This document shows, piece after piece, positions 11,639 through 20,428 of a stretch of DNA of 64,000 nt. This DNA comes from Actinomycetota bacterium (GTDB lineage Bacteria; Actinomycetota; Actinomycetes; Nanopelagicales; Nanopelagicaceae), in assembly GCA_009698615.1 (NCBI GenBank), contig WLPU01000009.1:1-64000 (forward strand), given 5' to 3'. How positions within the stretch are numbered: the first letter of the stretch is position 1; each line of letters opens with the position of its first letter. Made by a program: the position numbers and the translations under genes. Below the pieces are notes generated by a model that was not told where the DNA came from, made no database searches, and saw nothing but the letters and a program-made list of their open reading frames with translations.

Positions 11639-12346
11639 CTATTCTGCTGAGCCAGCCTCGCGTACCAAGTTGGGATCAACCTGAATGCCAGGCCCCATCG
11701 TTGTAGAAAGCGTCGCCTTCTTAATGAAGCGGCCCTTAGATGACGATGGCTTTGCGCGAAGAACTTCTTCAAGTGCTGCTGCATAGTTATCTGCAAGTTG
11801 GGCTGCGGTAAATGAAACTTTACCGATGATGAAGTGAAGGTTTGAATTCTTATCTACGCGGAACTCAATCTTTCCGCCCTTGATATCTGAAACTGCCTTA
11901 GCAACATCTGTTGTAACAGTTCCGGTCTTTGGGTTTGGCATGAGACCACGTGGCCCAAGCACCTTACCTAAACGACCAACTTTTCCCATCAAATCTGGAG
12001 TCGAAACAACTGCGTCATAATCCAGACGGCCCTTTGAAACTTCATCAATCAAGTCATCTGCGCCAACAATGTCAGCACCAGCTGCGCGTGCTTCTTCTGC
12101 GCGCTCTCCGCCTGCAAACACAAGTACGCGGACAGTCTTACCTGTTCCGTGTGGCAAGTTAACAGTTGAACGGATTGATTGATCGGCCTTCTTTGGATCA
12201 ACGCCAAGGCATAGTGCAACTTCAACAGTTGCATCGTATTTTGTAGTGGAGGTTTCGCGAACGAGTGTCACGGCCTCAAGCGGTGTGTAGAGATGATCAA
12301 TCTTAACTTTCTCTGCCGCTGCTTGATATTTCTTACTGCGCTTCAT
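11639..12346 (-). CDS. rplA: Ribosomal protein L1
   Basis: L1 forms the mobile L1 stalk near the ribosomal E site and often represses its own operon. The 235-aa product ([14 protein letters not shown]) has the family signature region [18 protein letters not shown] and the expected length. It follows rplK after a 120-nt spacer containing a hairpin, and precedes the rplJ leader. Confidence 0.98.
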   Translation of the reverse strand: MKRSKKYQAAAEKVKIDHLYTPLEAVTLVRETSTTKYDATVEVALCLGVDPKKADQSIRSTVNLPHGTGKTVRVLVFAGGERAEEARAAGADIVGADDLIDEVSKGRLDYDAVVSTPDLMGKVGRLGKVLGPRGLMPNPKTGTVTTDVAKAVSDIKGGKIEFRVDKNSNLHFIIGKVSFTAAQLADNYAAALEEVLRAKPSSSKGRFIKKATLSTTMGPGIQVDPNLVREAGSAE

Positions 12347-12437
12347 TTCATTCCCCTTTTCTCCTCTTTCGAAGAGTTCCTCTTCTTGTCGAAGAGATAG
12401 TGGTTGTGGTTAGCGAACCAGCGAGGTTCTCCCACAT

Positions 12438-12460
12438 CTGCGCTCCGATTTGGAGTGCAG
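12438..12460 (-). other. Hairpin in the rplK-rplA spacer
   Basis: CTGCACTCC-AAATC-GGAGCGCAG (minus strand) forms a 9-bp stem with one G-U pair, 6 nt after the rplK stop. No U-tract follows. It may stabilise the rplK 3' end or be part of L1-dependent control; neither can be shown from sequence. Confidence 0.4.
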
Positions 12461-12466
12461 AAAGTT

Positions 12467-12898
12467 TTAGTTATCGACGGTGATACCCATCGAACGTGCT
12501 GTGCCGGCAATGATCAAACTGGCTGCATCAATGTCATTGGCATTGAGGTCTTCCATCTTGATCTTGGCAATTTCTTGTACTTGAGCCTTTGTGATTGAGG
12601 CGACTTTGGTCTTGTGAGGAACTGCAGAACCTTTTTCAACTCCGGCAGCCTTCAAGATTAAACGAGATGCTGGTGGCGTCTTGGTGATGAAAGTAAATGA
12701 ACGATCTTCGTAGACAGAGATTTCTACGGGAATGATCTGTCCCTTTTGCGAATCAGTCGCGGCGTTGTATGCCTTGACGAACTCCATGATGTTGACGCCG
12801 TGCTGACCAAGGGCTGGGCCCACTGGTGGTGCAGGGGTTGCAGCGCCAGCTTGGATCTGCAACTTGATCATCGCGGTGATCTTCTTCTTCGGGGCCAT
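12467..12898 (-). CDS. rplK: Ribosomal protein L11
   Basis: L11 binds the GTPase-associated centre of 23S rRNA. The 143-aa product carries the N-terminal signature [20 protein letters not shown] and the C-terminal Ala-rich helix region ending RSMGITVDN. It lies 47 nt after nusG and heads rplKA. Confidence 0.98.
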   Translation of the reverse strand: MAPKKKITAMIKLQIQAGAATPAPPVGPALGQHGVNIMEFVKAYNAATDSQKGQIIPVEISVYEDRSFTFITKTPPASRLILKAAGVEKGSAVPHKTKVASITKAQVQEIAKIKMEDLNANDIDAASLIIAGTARSMGITVDN

Positions 12899-12945
12899 GA
12901 TGGTTTCCTTTTTCTCTGTCTGTTTCTCGGTGGATTAAATGGGGG

Positions 12946-13677
12946 TTAGATCTTTTGGACCTGGTGGAATGAAAGCTCTACTGGTGTTTCGCGACCAAAG
13001 ATCGAAACCAATACCTTGAGCTTTGCTTGCTCGGGCATGATCTCGCTAATTGATGCAGGAAGTGTTGCGAACGGACCGTCCATAACGGTGACTGATTCGC
13101 CAACTTCGAAGTCGATGACGCGAATATCTGGCTTATCTGACTTCTTCACTGGACGTGGAGCAAGAATCTTTTCGACTTCATCAAAAGTTAATGGGCTTGG
13201 GTGGTGGGCATTTCCTACGAATCCAGTCACACCGGGGGTATTTCGAACTGCAGACCAAGATTCGTCAGTTAGGTCCATGCGGACTAATACATAGCCCGGA
13301 TAGATGTTGCGCTTAACCATCTTGCGTTGGCCATTCTTAATTTCCATTACTTCTTCTTCTGGAACTTCAATTTGGAAAATAAAATCTTCCATGTTGAGCG
13401 AAGCAATACGCTGATTGAGGTTTCCTAAAACTTTCTTCTCGTAACCGGCATATGAGTGAACGACATACCAATCACCAGGGGCATTGCGCAGGGCTTGACG
13501 AAATTCTGCATTTGGATCATCTTCTACTTCTTCGTCATCGGTTGTACCAGATTCCGTTGCGAGCGCATCCTGTGCGTCCTCATCGGCTTCCAAAACTTCA
13601 ACAGCAACTGGAGTTTCCTCAACTGCGGAGGCAGCAAGAGCTGCTTCGAAAGCATCCAGTTTAATTTCTTCAGACAT
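12946..13677 (-). CDS. nusG: Transcription termination/antitermination factor NusG
   Basis: NusG binds RNA polymerase and couples it to Rho or to S10. The 243-aa protein has an N-terminal acidic extension of about 65 residues rich in Glu, Asp and Ala, as in other actinobacteria. The NGN domain begins at [15 protein letters not shown] and contains [11 protein letters not shown]. The C-terminal KOW domain contains [19 protein letters not shown]. It follows secE by 9 nt. Confidence 0.97.
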   Translation of the reverse strand: MSEEIKLDAFEAALAASAVEETPVAVEVLEADEDAQDALATESGTTDDEEVEDDPNAEFRQALRNAPGDWYVVHSYAGYEKKVLGNLNQRIASLNMEDFIFQIEVPEEEVMEIKNGQRKMVKRNIYPGYVLVRMDLTDESWSAVRNTPGVTGFVGNAHHPSPLTFDEVEKILAPRPVKKSDKPDIRVIDFEVGESVTVMDGPFATLPASISEIMPEQAKLKVLVSIFGRETPVELSFHQVQKI

Positions 13678-13686
13678 TAAAATTCC

Positions 13687-13914
13687 TTACCCAAATACCC
13701 AGAAAACGATCTTGGTTAAGATCAGATCAAGCAATGAAACAACCGCGATGATAAAAGTTACGAACACCAAAACTACAGAGGTATAAGTACTCAACTGCTT
13801 ACGCGTTGGCCAAACAACTTTGCGTAATTCTGCAACGACTTGTCGATAGAACAGGCCGATTCGCGCAACGAGGCCAAGTTTGGCTTCTTGCGTTGACTCA
13901 ATGACATCTGCCAT
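13687..13914 (-). CDS. secE: Preprotein translocase subunit SecE
   Basis: SecE clamps SecY in the Sec translocon. The single C-terminal membrane segment (YTSVVLVFVTFIIAVVSLLDLI) and the amphipathic RQVVAELRKVVWPTRKQ helix are typical of the one-TM form. The track starts at 13941, but the ATG at 13914 (MADVIESTQEAK) has GAAAGGAAGG at good spacing and gives 75 aa, the usual length; I chose it. It is the first protein gene of secE-nusG-rplK-rplA, directly behind tRNA-Trp. Confidence 0.95.
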   Translation of the reverse strand: MADVIESTQEAKLGLVARIGLFYRQVVAELRKVVWPTRKQLSTYTSVVLVFVTFIIAVVSLLDLILTKIVFWVFG

Positions 13915-13964
13915 TGCGTGCCTTCCTTTCATCCGTTTCAATCGTTCGAGCCGTACGTTCCTTG

Positions 13965-14038
13965 CAGGGCAGGAGGGACTTGAACCCCCAACCGCCGGTG
14001 TTGGAGACCGGAACTCTGGCCAGTTGAGCTACTGCCCT
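13965..14038 (-). tRNA. trnW: tRNA-Trp (CCA anticodon)
   Basis: The 74-nt cloverleaf has acceptor stem AGGGCAG/CTGCCCT, D-arm TAGCTCAACTGGCCAGAG, anticodon loop CTCCAAC with anticodon CCA, and T-arm GGGGGTTCAAGTCCC. The 3' CCA is not encoded. tRNA-Trp immediately before secE is a common actinobacterial arrangement. Confidence 0.97.
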
Positions 14039-14229
14039 TCGCGAGGGCATGGCGAAACCATAAGAATTACCAAATCCCCGTGAGCCCTGAAGTGTAGAGG
14101 TGTACTACCGCTTTGGTCTAACCCGAGTTTTTGCCCCTTGGCTTCTTGAGCGCACTATGCGGGCTTTTATGCGTAATGAGTACAACTAATTGGGGGTGCC
14201 TACCTCTTTATTACGGCAGACTTATAGCC

Positions 14230-15432
14230 ATGAGCGCACCTCGAATTTCACGTCGCATTGGAGCAATTGCTGAATCTGCTACTTTGGCAGTGGATGCAAA
14301 GGCGAAAGCTCTCAAGGCAGCAGGTCGCCCCGTCATTGGATTTGGAGCCGGCGAGCCAGATTTTCCAACTCCGTCATACATAGTTGATGCAGCGATTGAA
14401 GCGACAAAAGTTGTTTCTAATCATCGCTATACACCGACGCCAGGGTTGCCCGAACTTCGCAATGCGATTGTTGCAAAAACTAAACGCGATTCTGGATATG
14501 AGATATCAGTTGATCAAGTACTTGTTACAAATGGTGGCAAGCAAGCGGTCTACCAAGCATTTGCAACAATTGTTGATCCTGGCGATGAAGTTTTATTACC
14601 TTCTCCATATTGGACGACCTATCCCGAGTGCGTGAAATTAGCTGGCGGAATTTGTGTTGAAGTCTTTGCTGATGAAAAGCAAAACTACTTGGTCACGGTC
14701 GAACAACTCGAGGCTGCAAGAACTCCAAAGACAAAGGTCCTACTCTTTTGTTCTCCCAGCAACCCAACTGGCTCGGTTTATTCACCAGCACAAGTAAAAG
14801 CAATTGGTGAATGGGCGCTTAAGAATCATATTTGGGTTATTACAGATGAAATCTATGAGCACCTCCTCTATGACGCAGCTACAGCACCAAGCCTTCCTGT
14901 TTTAGTTCCAGAACTTGCAGATCAAACAATTATTCTTAATGGCGTCGCAAAAACTTATGCCATGACGGGCTGGCGAGTAGGTTGGATGATTGGCCCGAAA
15001 GATGTCATTAAAGCAGCAACCAATTTGCAATCTCATTTATCGAGCAATGTCTCCAACGTTTCGCAACGCGCCGCTATCGCTGCGCTCACTGGTGATCTGG
15101 CCGCAGTGCACAAGATGGGTGAGGCATTCAATAGGCGCCGCAAGTTAATTGTCGGCTTACTCAACGAGATTCCTGGATTTGAATGTCCGCTACCTACTGG
15201 CGCCTTCTATGTCTACCCATCTGTCAAAGGCGTTTTAGGAAAAACTATTCGCGGCAAGACTCCTCGCACTTCTGCCGAATTGGCAACGCTTATTTTGGAT
15301 GAAGTAGAAGTTGCTGCAGTTCCTGGTGAGGCGTTTGGCCCATCGGGATATTTGCGTTTTTCTTACGCTCTATGCGATGAAGATATTGTCGAAGGCATTG
15401 GTCGAATAAAGAAGCTAATTACTGAAGGTTAA
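14230..15432 (+). CDS. Class I pyridoxal-phosphate aminotransferase, aspartate type
   Basis: This is a fold-type I aminotransferase, probably moving the amino group of aspartate (and related acids) to 2-oxoglutarate. The core motifs are [12 protein letters not shown] (N-terminus), [23 protein letters not shown], and the PLP-lysine region [17 protein letters not shown]. The track ORF begins 33 codons upstream, but [16 protein letters not shown] at 14230 matches the family N-terminus and gives 400 aa. A ribosome binding site is weak at either start. It diverges from tRNA-Trp/secE and overlaps murB by 14 nt at its 3' end. aspC-like naming is likely, but substrate is not proved. Confidence 0.88.
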   Translation: MSAPRISRRIGAIAESATLAVDAKAKALKAAGRPVIGFGAGEPDFPTPSYIVDAAIEATKVVSNHRYTPTPGLPELRNAIVAKTKRDSGYEISVDQVLVTNGGKQAVYQAFATIVDPGDEVLLPSPYWTTYPECVKLAGGICVEVFADEKQNYLVTVEQLEAARTPKTKVLLFCSPSNPTGSVYSPAQVKAIGEWALKNHIWVITDEIYEHLLYDAATAPSLPVLVPELADQTIILNGVAKTYAMTGWRVGWMIGPKDVIKAATNLQSHLSSNVSNVSQRAAIAALTGDLAAVHKMGEAFNRRRKLIVGLLNEIPGFECPLPTGAFYVYPSVKGVLGKTIRGKTPRTSAELATLILDEVEVAAVPGEAFGPSGYLRFSYALCDEDIVEGIGRIKKLITEG

Positions 15433-16438
15433 GTCCCACAAGATCTACTTCAGCCTCCAGGGTAATTCCAAAAACCTTCTTCACCTTTTCGCGTGCTTCT
15501 TGCGCCAAACTTGCAATGTCTGAAGCAGTGGCGCCACCAGAGTTTGTCAGAGCAAGAACATGCTTTGTCGAAATGCGAGCACCCGAAAGTGAATCACCTT
15601 TATTAACGCCAGCATGTTCCATTAACCATGCTGCAGATGTTTTTACTCGTCCATCACTTTGTGGCCACTGTGGAGCACCTGCCGGAAGTTTGGCGGCATC
15701 AGTTGCGCTAATTATGGGATTAGTAAAGAACGAGCCCGCAGACCAAGAATCATGGTCGGTTGGATCCAGCAACATGCCTTTACGTGCACGAAGTTCAAGG
15801 ATGGCAGTGCGAGTCTTAACGACAGTGGCCTTTTCACCAATTGCAATACCGAGTTCGGATGCGAGTTCTGCATAAGTTATGGGCTCAGTCAACTCTCCGA
15901 TGCGAAGTTGGAAGCTGACATCCAAAATGACGTATCTATGGCGTTCTGCTTTGAAGAGAGAACTTCTGTAAGAAAAGTTGCATTCGGCGTTAGTAAATGT
16001 TTTGAGGGCCCTATTTTTACGATCGTATGTGCGCACCCTTGTGATGAATTCACAGACTTCGTGACCATAAGCGCCTATGTTTTGAATAGGCGCAGCACCC
16101 ACGGTTCCGGGGATACCGCTTAAAGTTTCCAAGCCAGCAAAACCCCGCAAAATACTTGTCGCTACGAAGGAATCCCAGTTTTGCCCAGCCCCAATTTTAA
16201 GTGTCGCTCCACTGCAGGCATCGACTTCACTTTCAATGTGATCATCTGAAATTCGGATAACCGTCCCATCAAATCCATCATCGCTGACAAGCATGTTAGT
16301 TCCGGCTCCCAAAATCAGGATTGGACTATCGCCTGCAGATTCAATGGCCGAAATAATTTCAGCCTCAGTGGCAACTTCAATAAATTTCCTCGCAGGACCG
16401 CCAACGCGCAAACTCGTATATTGCGATAGATCGGTCAT
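15419..16438 (-). CDS. murB: UDP-N-acetylenolpyruvoylglucosamine reductase (MurB)
   Basis: MurB is the FAD- and NADPH-dependent enzyme making UDP-N-acetylmuramate in peptidoglycan synthesis. The 339-aa protein has [15 protein letters not shown], the FAD loop [33 protein letters not shown] and the type [10 protein letters not shown] region with its catalytic Ser. It is the last gene of the rpmG-hadA-hadB operon, 10 nt after the preceding ORF, and converges on the aminotransferase. Confidence 0.96.
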   Translation of the reverse strand: MTDLSQYTSLRVGGPARKFIEVATEAEIISAIESAGDSPILILGAGTNMLVSDDGFDGTVIRISDDHIESEVDACSGATLKIGAGQNWDSFVATSILRGFAGLETLSGIPGTVGAAPIQNIGAYGHEVCEFITRVRTYDRKNRALKTFTNAECNFSYRSSLFKAERHRYVILDVSFQLRIGELTEPITYAELASELGIAIGEKATVVKTRTAILELRARKGMLLDPTDHDSWSAGSFFTNPIISATDAAKLPAGAPQWPQSDGRVKTSAAWLMEHAGVNKGDSLSGARISTKHVLALTNSGGATASDIASLAQEAREKVKKVFGITLEAEVDLVGLNLQ

Positions 16439-16448
16439 GGATGAAAGG

Positions 16449-17333
16449 TTAGCGTCGAGGACTCAAGATCGCATTCTTTCCGCGAAAGCGCTCAAGGATG
16501 CGGTCATAATTCTTCTTTGATTGAACCTCGCGAGTCTGCTCATCTGTGTCGTGGTAACCGTGATGGCGTCCTTGCTCGAGTGGAAGATCCATTTGCAAAA
16601 GGCGTCCTTGGGAGTGGCGAAGCCTGAGAGAAAATTCAATATCGGCATTTCTATAGTAGGTCGCCCTTTGATTGAATGCACCGGCAGCTAAAGCGGCTTC
16701 ACGATCAAAGGCTAAGAAATAACTAAAGAGAACATCTACTTCGCCAGCCCCTTTGTCATCGACGCTTCGCCATTCATCATCGAGATTGATCAACCCGCCA
16801 CGCCAACCAACTGCAGCAAATTCCCCATTGAGTAACTCACGACGTATTAGTGAAAATGCATCGCCAGTAAATCGCGTAGAAGGATCCATAAGAATTAAGA
16901 ACCGTACTTTCACGTTAGACATCAGTGCGTTTGCCGCCTCTGCCCATCCGCATTCTGTGAGCAAATGAATAACAGTGGTATTTGCATCGCACGCCTTCTC
17001 TATAGGGCCGATATCGCCAAGACATAAGATGACCATCGGAGCCGAAGTAAATTTGCGAACGCTTTCAATAGTCTCCAGCGCATCTTCTTGAAAGCCAGAA
17101 ACAATCATGGCGAAGGCAAATTCGCCGCATTCGATAGGTTTTATTGCTCGTGAACTCTCATAATCAATGTATGCCCGCTTCTTCTTGATTTCAAAAGTTC
17201 CAGACACATCAATAATCTCCCAACCCAGTGATTCAATTTCGTCACGAAGTTGATCAGCACGTGCAAAGTCTTTCGCTGCTCGAGCCTGCTCACGAGCCTT
17301 GCCTAAATTCCAGATTTCCTCTGGGGCGTTCAT
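16449..17333 (-). CDS. CysRS-tail / glycosyltransferase-2-like fusion protein
   Basis: Two parts are visible in this 294-aa protein. Residues 1-50 (AREQARAAKDFARADQLRDE, then GWEIIDVSGTFEIK) resemble the C-terminal end of cysteinyl-tRNA synthetase. Residues 65-290 resemble a GT-A family 2 glycosyltransferase: a nucleotide-binding-like beta strand (GEFAFAMIVSGFQEDALETI), an acidic motif FLILMDPSTRFTGDAF, and the late motif YYRNADIEFSLRLR. No synthetase active site (HIGH/KMSKS) is present. It overlaps hadB by 4 nt and precedes murB, so a cell-envelope role is plausible. The donor, acceptor and tail function are unknown. Confidence 0.65.
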   Translation of the reverse strand: MNAPEEIWNLGKAREQARAAKDFARADQLRDEIESLGWEIIDVSGTFEIKKKRAYIDYESSRAIKPIECGEFAFAMIVSGFQEDALETIESVRKFTSAPMVILCLGDIGPIEKACDANTTVIHLLTECGWAEAANALMSNVKVRFLILMDPSTRFTGDAFSLIRRELLNGEFAAVGWRGGLINLDDEWRSVDDKGAGEVDVLFSYFLAFDREAALAAGAFNQRATYYRNADIEFSLRLRHSQGRLLQMDLPLEQGRHHGYHDTDEQTREVQSKKNYDRILERFRGKNAILSPRR

Positions 17334-17728
17334 GATCGAGCTACTAGCGCCTTCGATATACCCAAGACCTTCACGCCGGCAGAAGTTGCAGTCAGATCTA
17401 AGCGAACTGTTGATTTATTAACTTCACTCACGATTCCAGAAACTGTGAGGTCGACATCAGCCCCTGCACCAACAATGACTGGTTTAGTGAAACGTCCAGA
17501 AATCTCCTTTACCGCACTTGCCCCGCCAGCCCAATCGCTTACAAATTTTCCAACCAACGCCATCGTCAACATCCCGTGGGCAATGACATCTGGAAGTCCG
17601 ACAGATTTGGCAAAAGTTTCGTTTTGATGAATTGGATTCTGATCGCCACTTGCATCGGCATAACGCTTGAGAAGTTCGCGATTGATCCAAAAAATGCGCT
17701 CTGGAATAACTGTTCCTACTTCAATCAT
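17330..17728 (-). CDS. hadB: MaoC-like (R)-hydratase/dehydratase, HadB type
   Basis: This is a hot-dog fold hydratase/dehydratase, expected to act on beta-hydroxyacyl thioesters. The 132-aa sequence has the MaoC hydratase motif YADASGDQNPIHQNETFAKS with its Asp and His, followed by GLPDVIAHGMLTMAL. It overlaps hadA by 4 nt (ATGA), and HadA/HadB form a heterodimer in mycobacteria. The neighbour order rpmG-hadA-hadB matches mycobacteria, where the complex acts in mycolate FAS-II; mycolates are not expected here, so a general fatty-acid role is more likely. Confidence 0.85.
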   Translation of the reverse strand: MIEVGTVIPERIFWINRELLKRYADASGDQNPIHQNETFAKSVGLPDVIAHGMLTMALVGKFVSDWAGGASAVKEISGRFTKPVIVGAGADVDLTVSGIVSEVNKSTVRLDLTATSAGVKVLGISKALVARS

Positions 17729-18114
17729 GCACGCACCACCAAAGTTGACCAGGTGGAAACTACAAGTTCCTCTCCAGAGTGCAAGTCTGAGCGCACTGTG
17801 ACGATCTCGTTTCCGGCAGCGACTTTATAATTTTCAATAGTTGATGAGCATCGAAGTTGATCCCCGGCAACGATCGGGCGAAAGATCTCAAATTTTTGAT
17901 CCCCATGTACCACGCGCGACCAATCCAAACCAACGCTTGGATCAGACAAAAGTGATTGAGATTGTTCCAAAGTAATGCGGATAGAAAATGTGGGAGGAGC
18001 TACCGAAAAATCCGTCTCGCCAATGACACTGGCAAATCCTTGGATTTCAGATTGTGTGACAGAAACTGACTCCGCACCATGAAAAGTGCGCCCGAGCGAA
18101 TCGGGATTGAGCAT
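17725..18114 (-). CDS. hadA: MaoC N-terminal-type dehydratase subunit, HadA type (UPF0336-like)
   Basis: The 129-aa protein is the non-catalytic or structural hot-dog partner of HadB. It has the segments PPTFSIRI, VVHGDQKFEIFRPIVAGDQL and EIVTVRSDLHSGEELV typical of FAS1-like dehydratase domains. The track start at 18159 would overlap rpmG by 46 nt. The ATG at 18114 overlaps the rpmG stop by one base (TAATG), implying translational coupling, and matches the family N-terminus ([13 protein letters not shown]); I use it. Confidence 0.85.
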   Translation of the reverse strand: MLNPDSLGRTFHGAESVSVTQSEIQGFASVIGETDFSVAPPTFSIRITLEQSQSLLSDPSVGLDWSRVVHGDQKFEIFRPIVAGDQLRCSSTIENYKVAAGNEIVTVRSDLHSGEELVVSTWSTLVVRA

Positions 18115-18284
18115 TAACGAGTTTCGCGGTGAAGTGTTGAAGCTTTGCAGCGAGGACAAAACTTTTTGAGTTCAAGACGATCTGGGTCGTTGCGGCGATT
18201 CTTCTTAGTAATGTAATTGCGCTCTTTGCAATCCACGCAGGCCATGGTGATCTTCGGACGAACGTCCGCGCTCTTACTTGCCAT
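18114..18284 (-). CDS. rpmG: Ribosomal protein L33 (zinc-binding form)
   Basis: L33 is a small 50S protein near the E site. The 56-aa product ([20 protein letters not shown]...) is missing from the ORF track because of its size. It has the family core [20 protein letters not shown] and two CxxC pairs (CVDC, CPRC), so it is the zinc-containing C+ form. An AAAAGGAGAT ribosome binding site precedes the ATG at 18284. It follows tRNA-Met and tRNA-Thr and is coupled to hadA. The conserved actinobacterial context supports it fully. Confidence 0.96.
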   Translation of the reverse strand: MASKSADVRPKITMACVDCKERNYITKKNRRNDPDRLELKKFCPRCKASTLHRETR

Positions 18285-18384
18285 GGTGGATCTCCTTTTA
18301 TTATGAGGGCGTCAGGCTACCTGACCACCCTGCTTGTCGTGAAATTGCGCTTTTCTTCTCGTACATTGATCGTGCTTTTACTCG

Positions 18385-18458
18385 TAGCGGAGGCGGGATT
18401 CGAACCCACGACACAGCGATTATGAGCCGCTTGCTCTACCAAGCTGAGCTACCCCGCC
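18385..18458 (-). tRNA. trnM: tRNA-Met (elongator, CAT anticodon)
   Basis: This is a 74-nt cloverleaf with 5' GGCGGGG, D-arm TAGCTCAGCTTGGTAGAGC, anticodon loop CTCATAA (CAT) and T-arm GTGGGTTCGAATCCCGC. The first acceptor pair is G-U rather than the mismatched pair of an initiator, so it is the elongator. CCA is not encoded. Confidence 0.94.
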
Positions 18459-18470
18459 AAAGGTACTTCG

Positions 18471-18543
18471 AGCCCCCCAACGGAATCGAACCGTTGACCT
18501 CTTCCTTACCATGGAAACGCTCTACCAACTGAGCTAGGGGGGC
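18471..18543 (-). tRNA. trnT: tRNA-Thr (GGT anticodon)
   Basis: This 73-nt cloverleaf has acceptor stem GCCCCCC/GGGGGGC, D-arm TAGCTCAGTTGGTAGAGC, anticodon loop ATGGTAA (GGT) and T-arm AACGGTTCGATTCCGTT. It is 12 nt upstream of tRNA-Met. CCA is not encoded. Confidence 0.96.
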
Positions 18544-18608
18544 GCTGAACAATTAGCGAGCGTACAGGTTTACCTATCTATTCTGAAAATCATCTCCTTA
18601 TCCGAGCG

Positions 18609-19559
18609 TTAGAGCGCAGGATTCAAGGTCACTTTTCCAGTTGTTTGTCGACCAACGATCGCGCGATGAGCATCCCCCGCTCGGCTTAACGGGAAAATCT
18701 CTCCGATCACCGGAATGAGTGTGCCGGATGCGACCATAGAAAAAAGTTCAACGATTACATCGTTAAGTAATTCCTTATTGCCAAAACAATTACCGAGCCA
18801 AAAACCAACGATGCTTTTTGTTCCGCCAATAAGTGTGGAAGGTTGCACTGGCGTTGGCGGTTTACGAGAGGCCATTCCAAATGTCACTAGGCGACCAAAT
18901 GGTGCAAGAACTGCCAGTGAGTCATCAAAAGTTTTCCCACCCACCATTTCGAGAATGATGTCGGGCCTCTTGCCGCCATTAGCCTCGCGCATCGCCCCTT
19001 GCAGATCTTCGGCATTTGCATCAATCACGACATCGGCGCCCAATGATTTTGCTAGCTCAGCCTTTTTGCCAGCAGATGTCACGGCAATTACTTTCCCGCC
19101 CCACAACTTTGCCAATTGGATAGCTATCGAACCCACGCCGCCTGCAGCTGCATGAATCACGACCGTTTCACCTGGCTGTAAATGACCAACTGTCTTCAAA
19201 ATATGCCAAGCAGTAGTTCCTTGTACCAACATGGCAAGTGCCTGTTCGTCTGAAACCCCAGTTGGAATGTCAATCACTAGGTTCTTATTAGCAACGGCCC
19301 TTTGTGCATATCCCCCATGTCCCACTGAGGCAAGCACTCTTCGTCCCGAGACTGTCGTGCCAACAACTTCCAATCCGGGAAAAAGCGGCAAAGTTTGTGC
19401 AACCCTGTAACTGTTTTCAATTTGATGTGTATCTGCGTAGTTGACCCCAATTGAGGTCACGTTAATAAGCTCTTCATCGGGGCCGACAACTGGATCAGGA
19501 AGATCGATTAACTCCATGACTTCTGGGCCACCAAATTTGATTACTTTGATTGCCTTCAT
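18609..19559 (-). CDS. Quinone oxidoreductase (zeta-crystallin-like MDR family)
   Basis: This is a zinc-independent medium-chain dehydrogenase/reductase, expected to reduce quinones or other enones with NADPH in the cytoplasm. The 316-aa protein starts MKAIKVIKFGGPEVMELIDL and has the quinone-reductase signature VIHAAAGGVGSIAIQLAK in the Rossmann domain. The structural zinc cysteines of alcohol dehydrogenases are absent. It diverges from the GNAT gene across a 58-nt spacer that holds two inverted repeats. The true substrate is not deducible. Confidence 0.85.
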   Translation of the reverse strand: MKAIKVIKFGGPEVMELIDLPDPVVGPDEELINVTSIGVNYADTHQIENSYRVAQTLPLFPGLEVVGTTVSGRRVLASVGHGGYAQRAVANKNLVIDIPTGVSDEQALAMLVQGTTAWHILKTVGHLQPGETVVIHAAAGGVGSIAIQLAKLWGGKVIAVTSAGKKAELAKSLGADVVIDANAEDLQGAMREANGGKRPDIILEMVGGKTFDDSLAVLAPFGRLVTFGMASRKPPTPVQPSTLIGGTKSIVGFWLGNCFGNKELLNDVIVELFSMVASGTLIPVIGEIFPLSRAGDAHRAIVGRQTTGKVTLNPAL

Positions 19560-19564
19560 GCTCG

Positions 19565-19595
19565 CTAGCCTAAAGGGCTAGAGACGAATTGTCTC
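19565..19595. promoter_or_regulatory. Two inverted repeats in a divergent promoter spacer
   Basis: CTAGCC-TAAAG-GGCTAG (19565-19581) and GAGAC-GAATT-GTCTC (19581-19595) lie back to back between the divergent quinone reductase and GNAT genes. They could be operators or overlapping promoter elements. No clear -10/-35 pair is visible, and the assignment is from symmetry and position only. Confidence 0.3.
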
Positions 19596-19616
19596 GCAGT
19601 GTCCTACGCTGGCGCT

Positions 19617-20414
19617 ATGACTTCACAATTGCCCGATGGTGCGGGAGTAAACATTCGCACTCTTTCTGGAATCAAAGAGCTAAATTTGGCTCGCGCAATT
19701 TTGGATGAAGTGTGGCCGGGAGAAGATGGGACACAAATAACGGCTAACCTGCTGCAAGCGATGCTTCACAACGGCACATATCTCGCTGGTGCATTTTTTG
19801 CCGATGAAATTATCGCAACTGCTTTTGCGTTTCCAGGTGTCAGCGAGTCAAAAGAACTTCATCTGCACTCTCACATGGCTGCTGTAAAAGAGAAGTTTCG
19901 CAATCGAAACATTGGTAGCGCTCTCAAGCTTCATCAAAAGAATTGGGCGCTCGAGCATGGATTTAAGACCATTACGTGGACTTTCGATCCTCTCGTTCGC
20001 CGCAACGCCAAACTCAACATAATCAAATTGGGTGTTCAGGTTTTTGACTATTTTGAAGACTTTTATGGCGATCTTCCAGATGCACTCAACGCTGGTGACC
20101 CAACCGATCGCGTGATGGCTCATTGGGATCTCATTGGAAACCATTCAGCACTCGTTGGCGCCGAAGGTGCTGCAATCGCTTTGAGTATTGCCGATGGCAA
20201 ACCAGTAGAGCATGAAGTTAACACGCCTTTTGTCTTATGTTATCTGCCAGAGGACATCATTGAAATGCGTAGCAGCAACTCCTCTCTTTCTTTGCAATGG
20301 CGACTTGCGCTACGCAATCAACTCAAACCGCGCTTAGCAAACGGATGGCAAATAGCTGGATTGACTAGCGATGGCGCATACATTCTCAACCAACTCCAAC
20401 ACGTTAAGCACTAA
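19617..20414 (+). CDS. GNAT-fold acyltransferase (COG3375-like)
   Basis: The 265-aa protein has a GNAT-like core: VNIRTLSGIKELNLARAILD at the start, a beta-strand region LAGAFFADEIIATAFAFPGV, and an acyl-CoA-type segment VKEKFRNRNIGSALKLHQKN that fits the R/Q-x-x-G-x-A/G pocket. I recognise it as the COG3375 type. The upstream GTG at 19599 is an alternative start; neither has a good Shine-Dalgarno. It is 14 nt ahead of an OSBS/NSAR-like enolase-superfamily gene. In Geobacillus such a pair succinylates D-amino acids before racemisation, so an N-acylating role is a reasonable inference but unproved. Confidence 0.7.
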   Translation: MTSQLPDGAGVNIRTLSGIKELNLARAILDEVWPGEDGTQITANLLQAMLHNGTYLAGAFFADEIIATAFAFPGVSESKELHLHSHMAAVKEKFRNRNIGSALKLHQKNWALEHGFKTITWTFDPLVRRNAKLNIIKLGVQVFDYFEDFYGDLPDALNAGDPTDRVMAHWDLIGNHSALVGAEGAAIALSIADGKPVEHEVNTPFVLCYLPEDIIEMRSSNSSLSLQWRLALRNQLKPRLANGWQIAGLTSDGAYILNQLQHVKH

Positions 20415-20428
20415 GAAGAAGGTGGCCC

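Noticed and set aside
12360-12400. CGAAGAG direct repeats between rplK and rplA
   Set aside because: Only two or three short copies overlapping an RBS-rich stretch; no spacing or flanking signs of a CRISPR or mobile element.
14131-14229. N-terminal 33 codons of the aminotransferase ORF
   Set aside because: They carry no conserved residues; the family N-terminus begins at [11 protein letters not shown].
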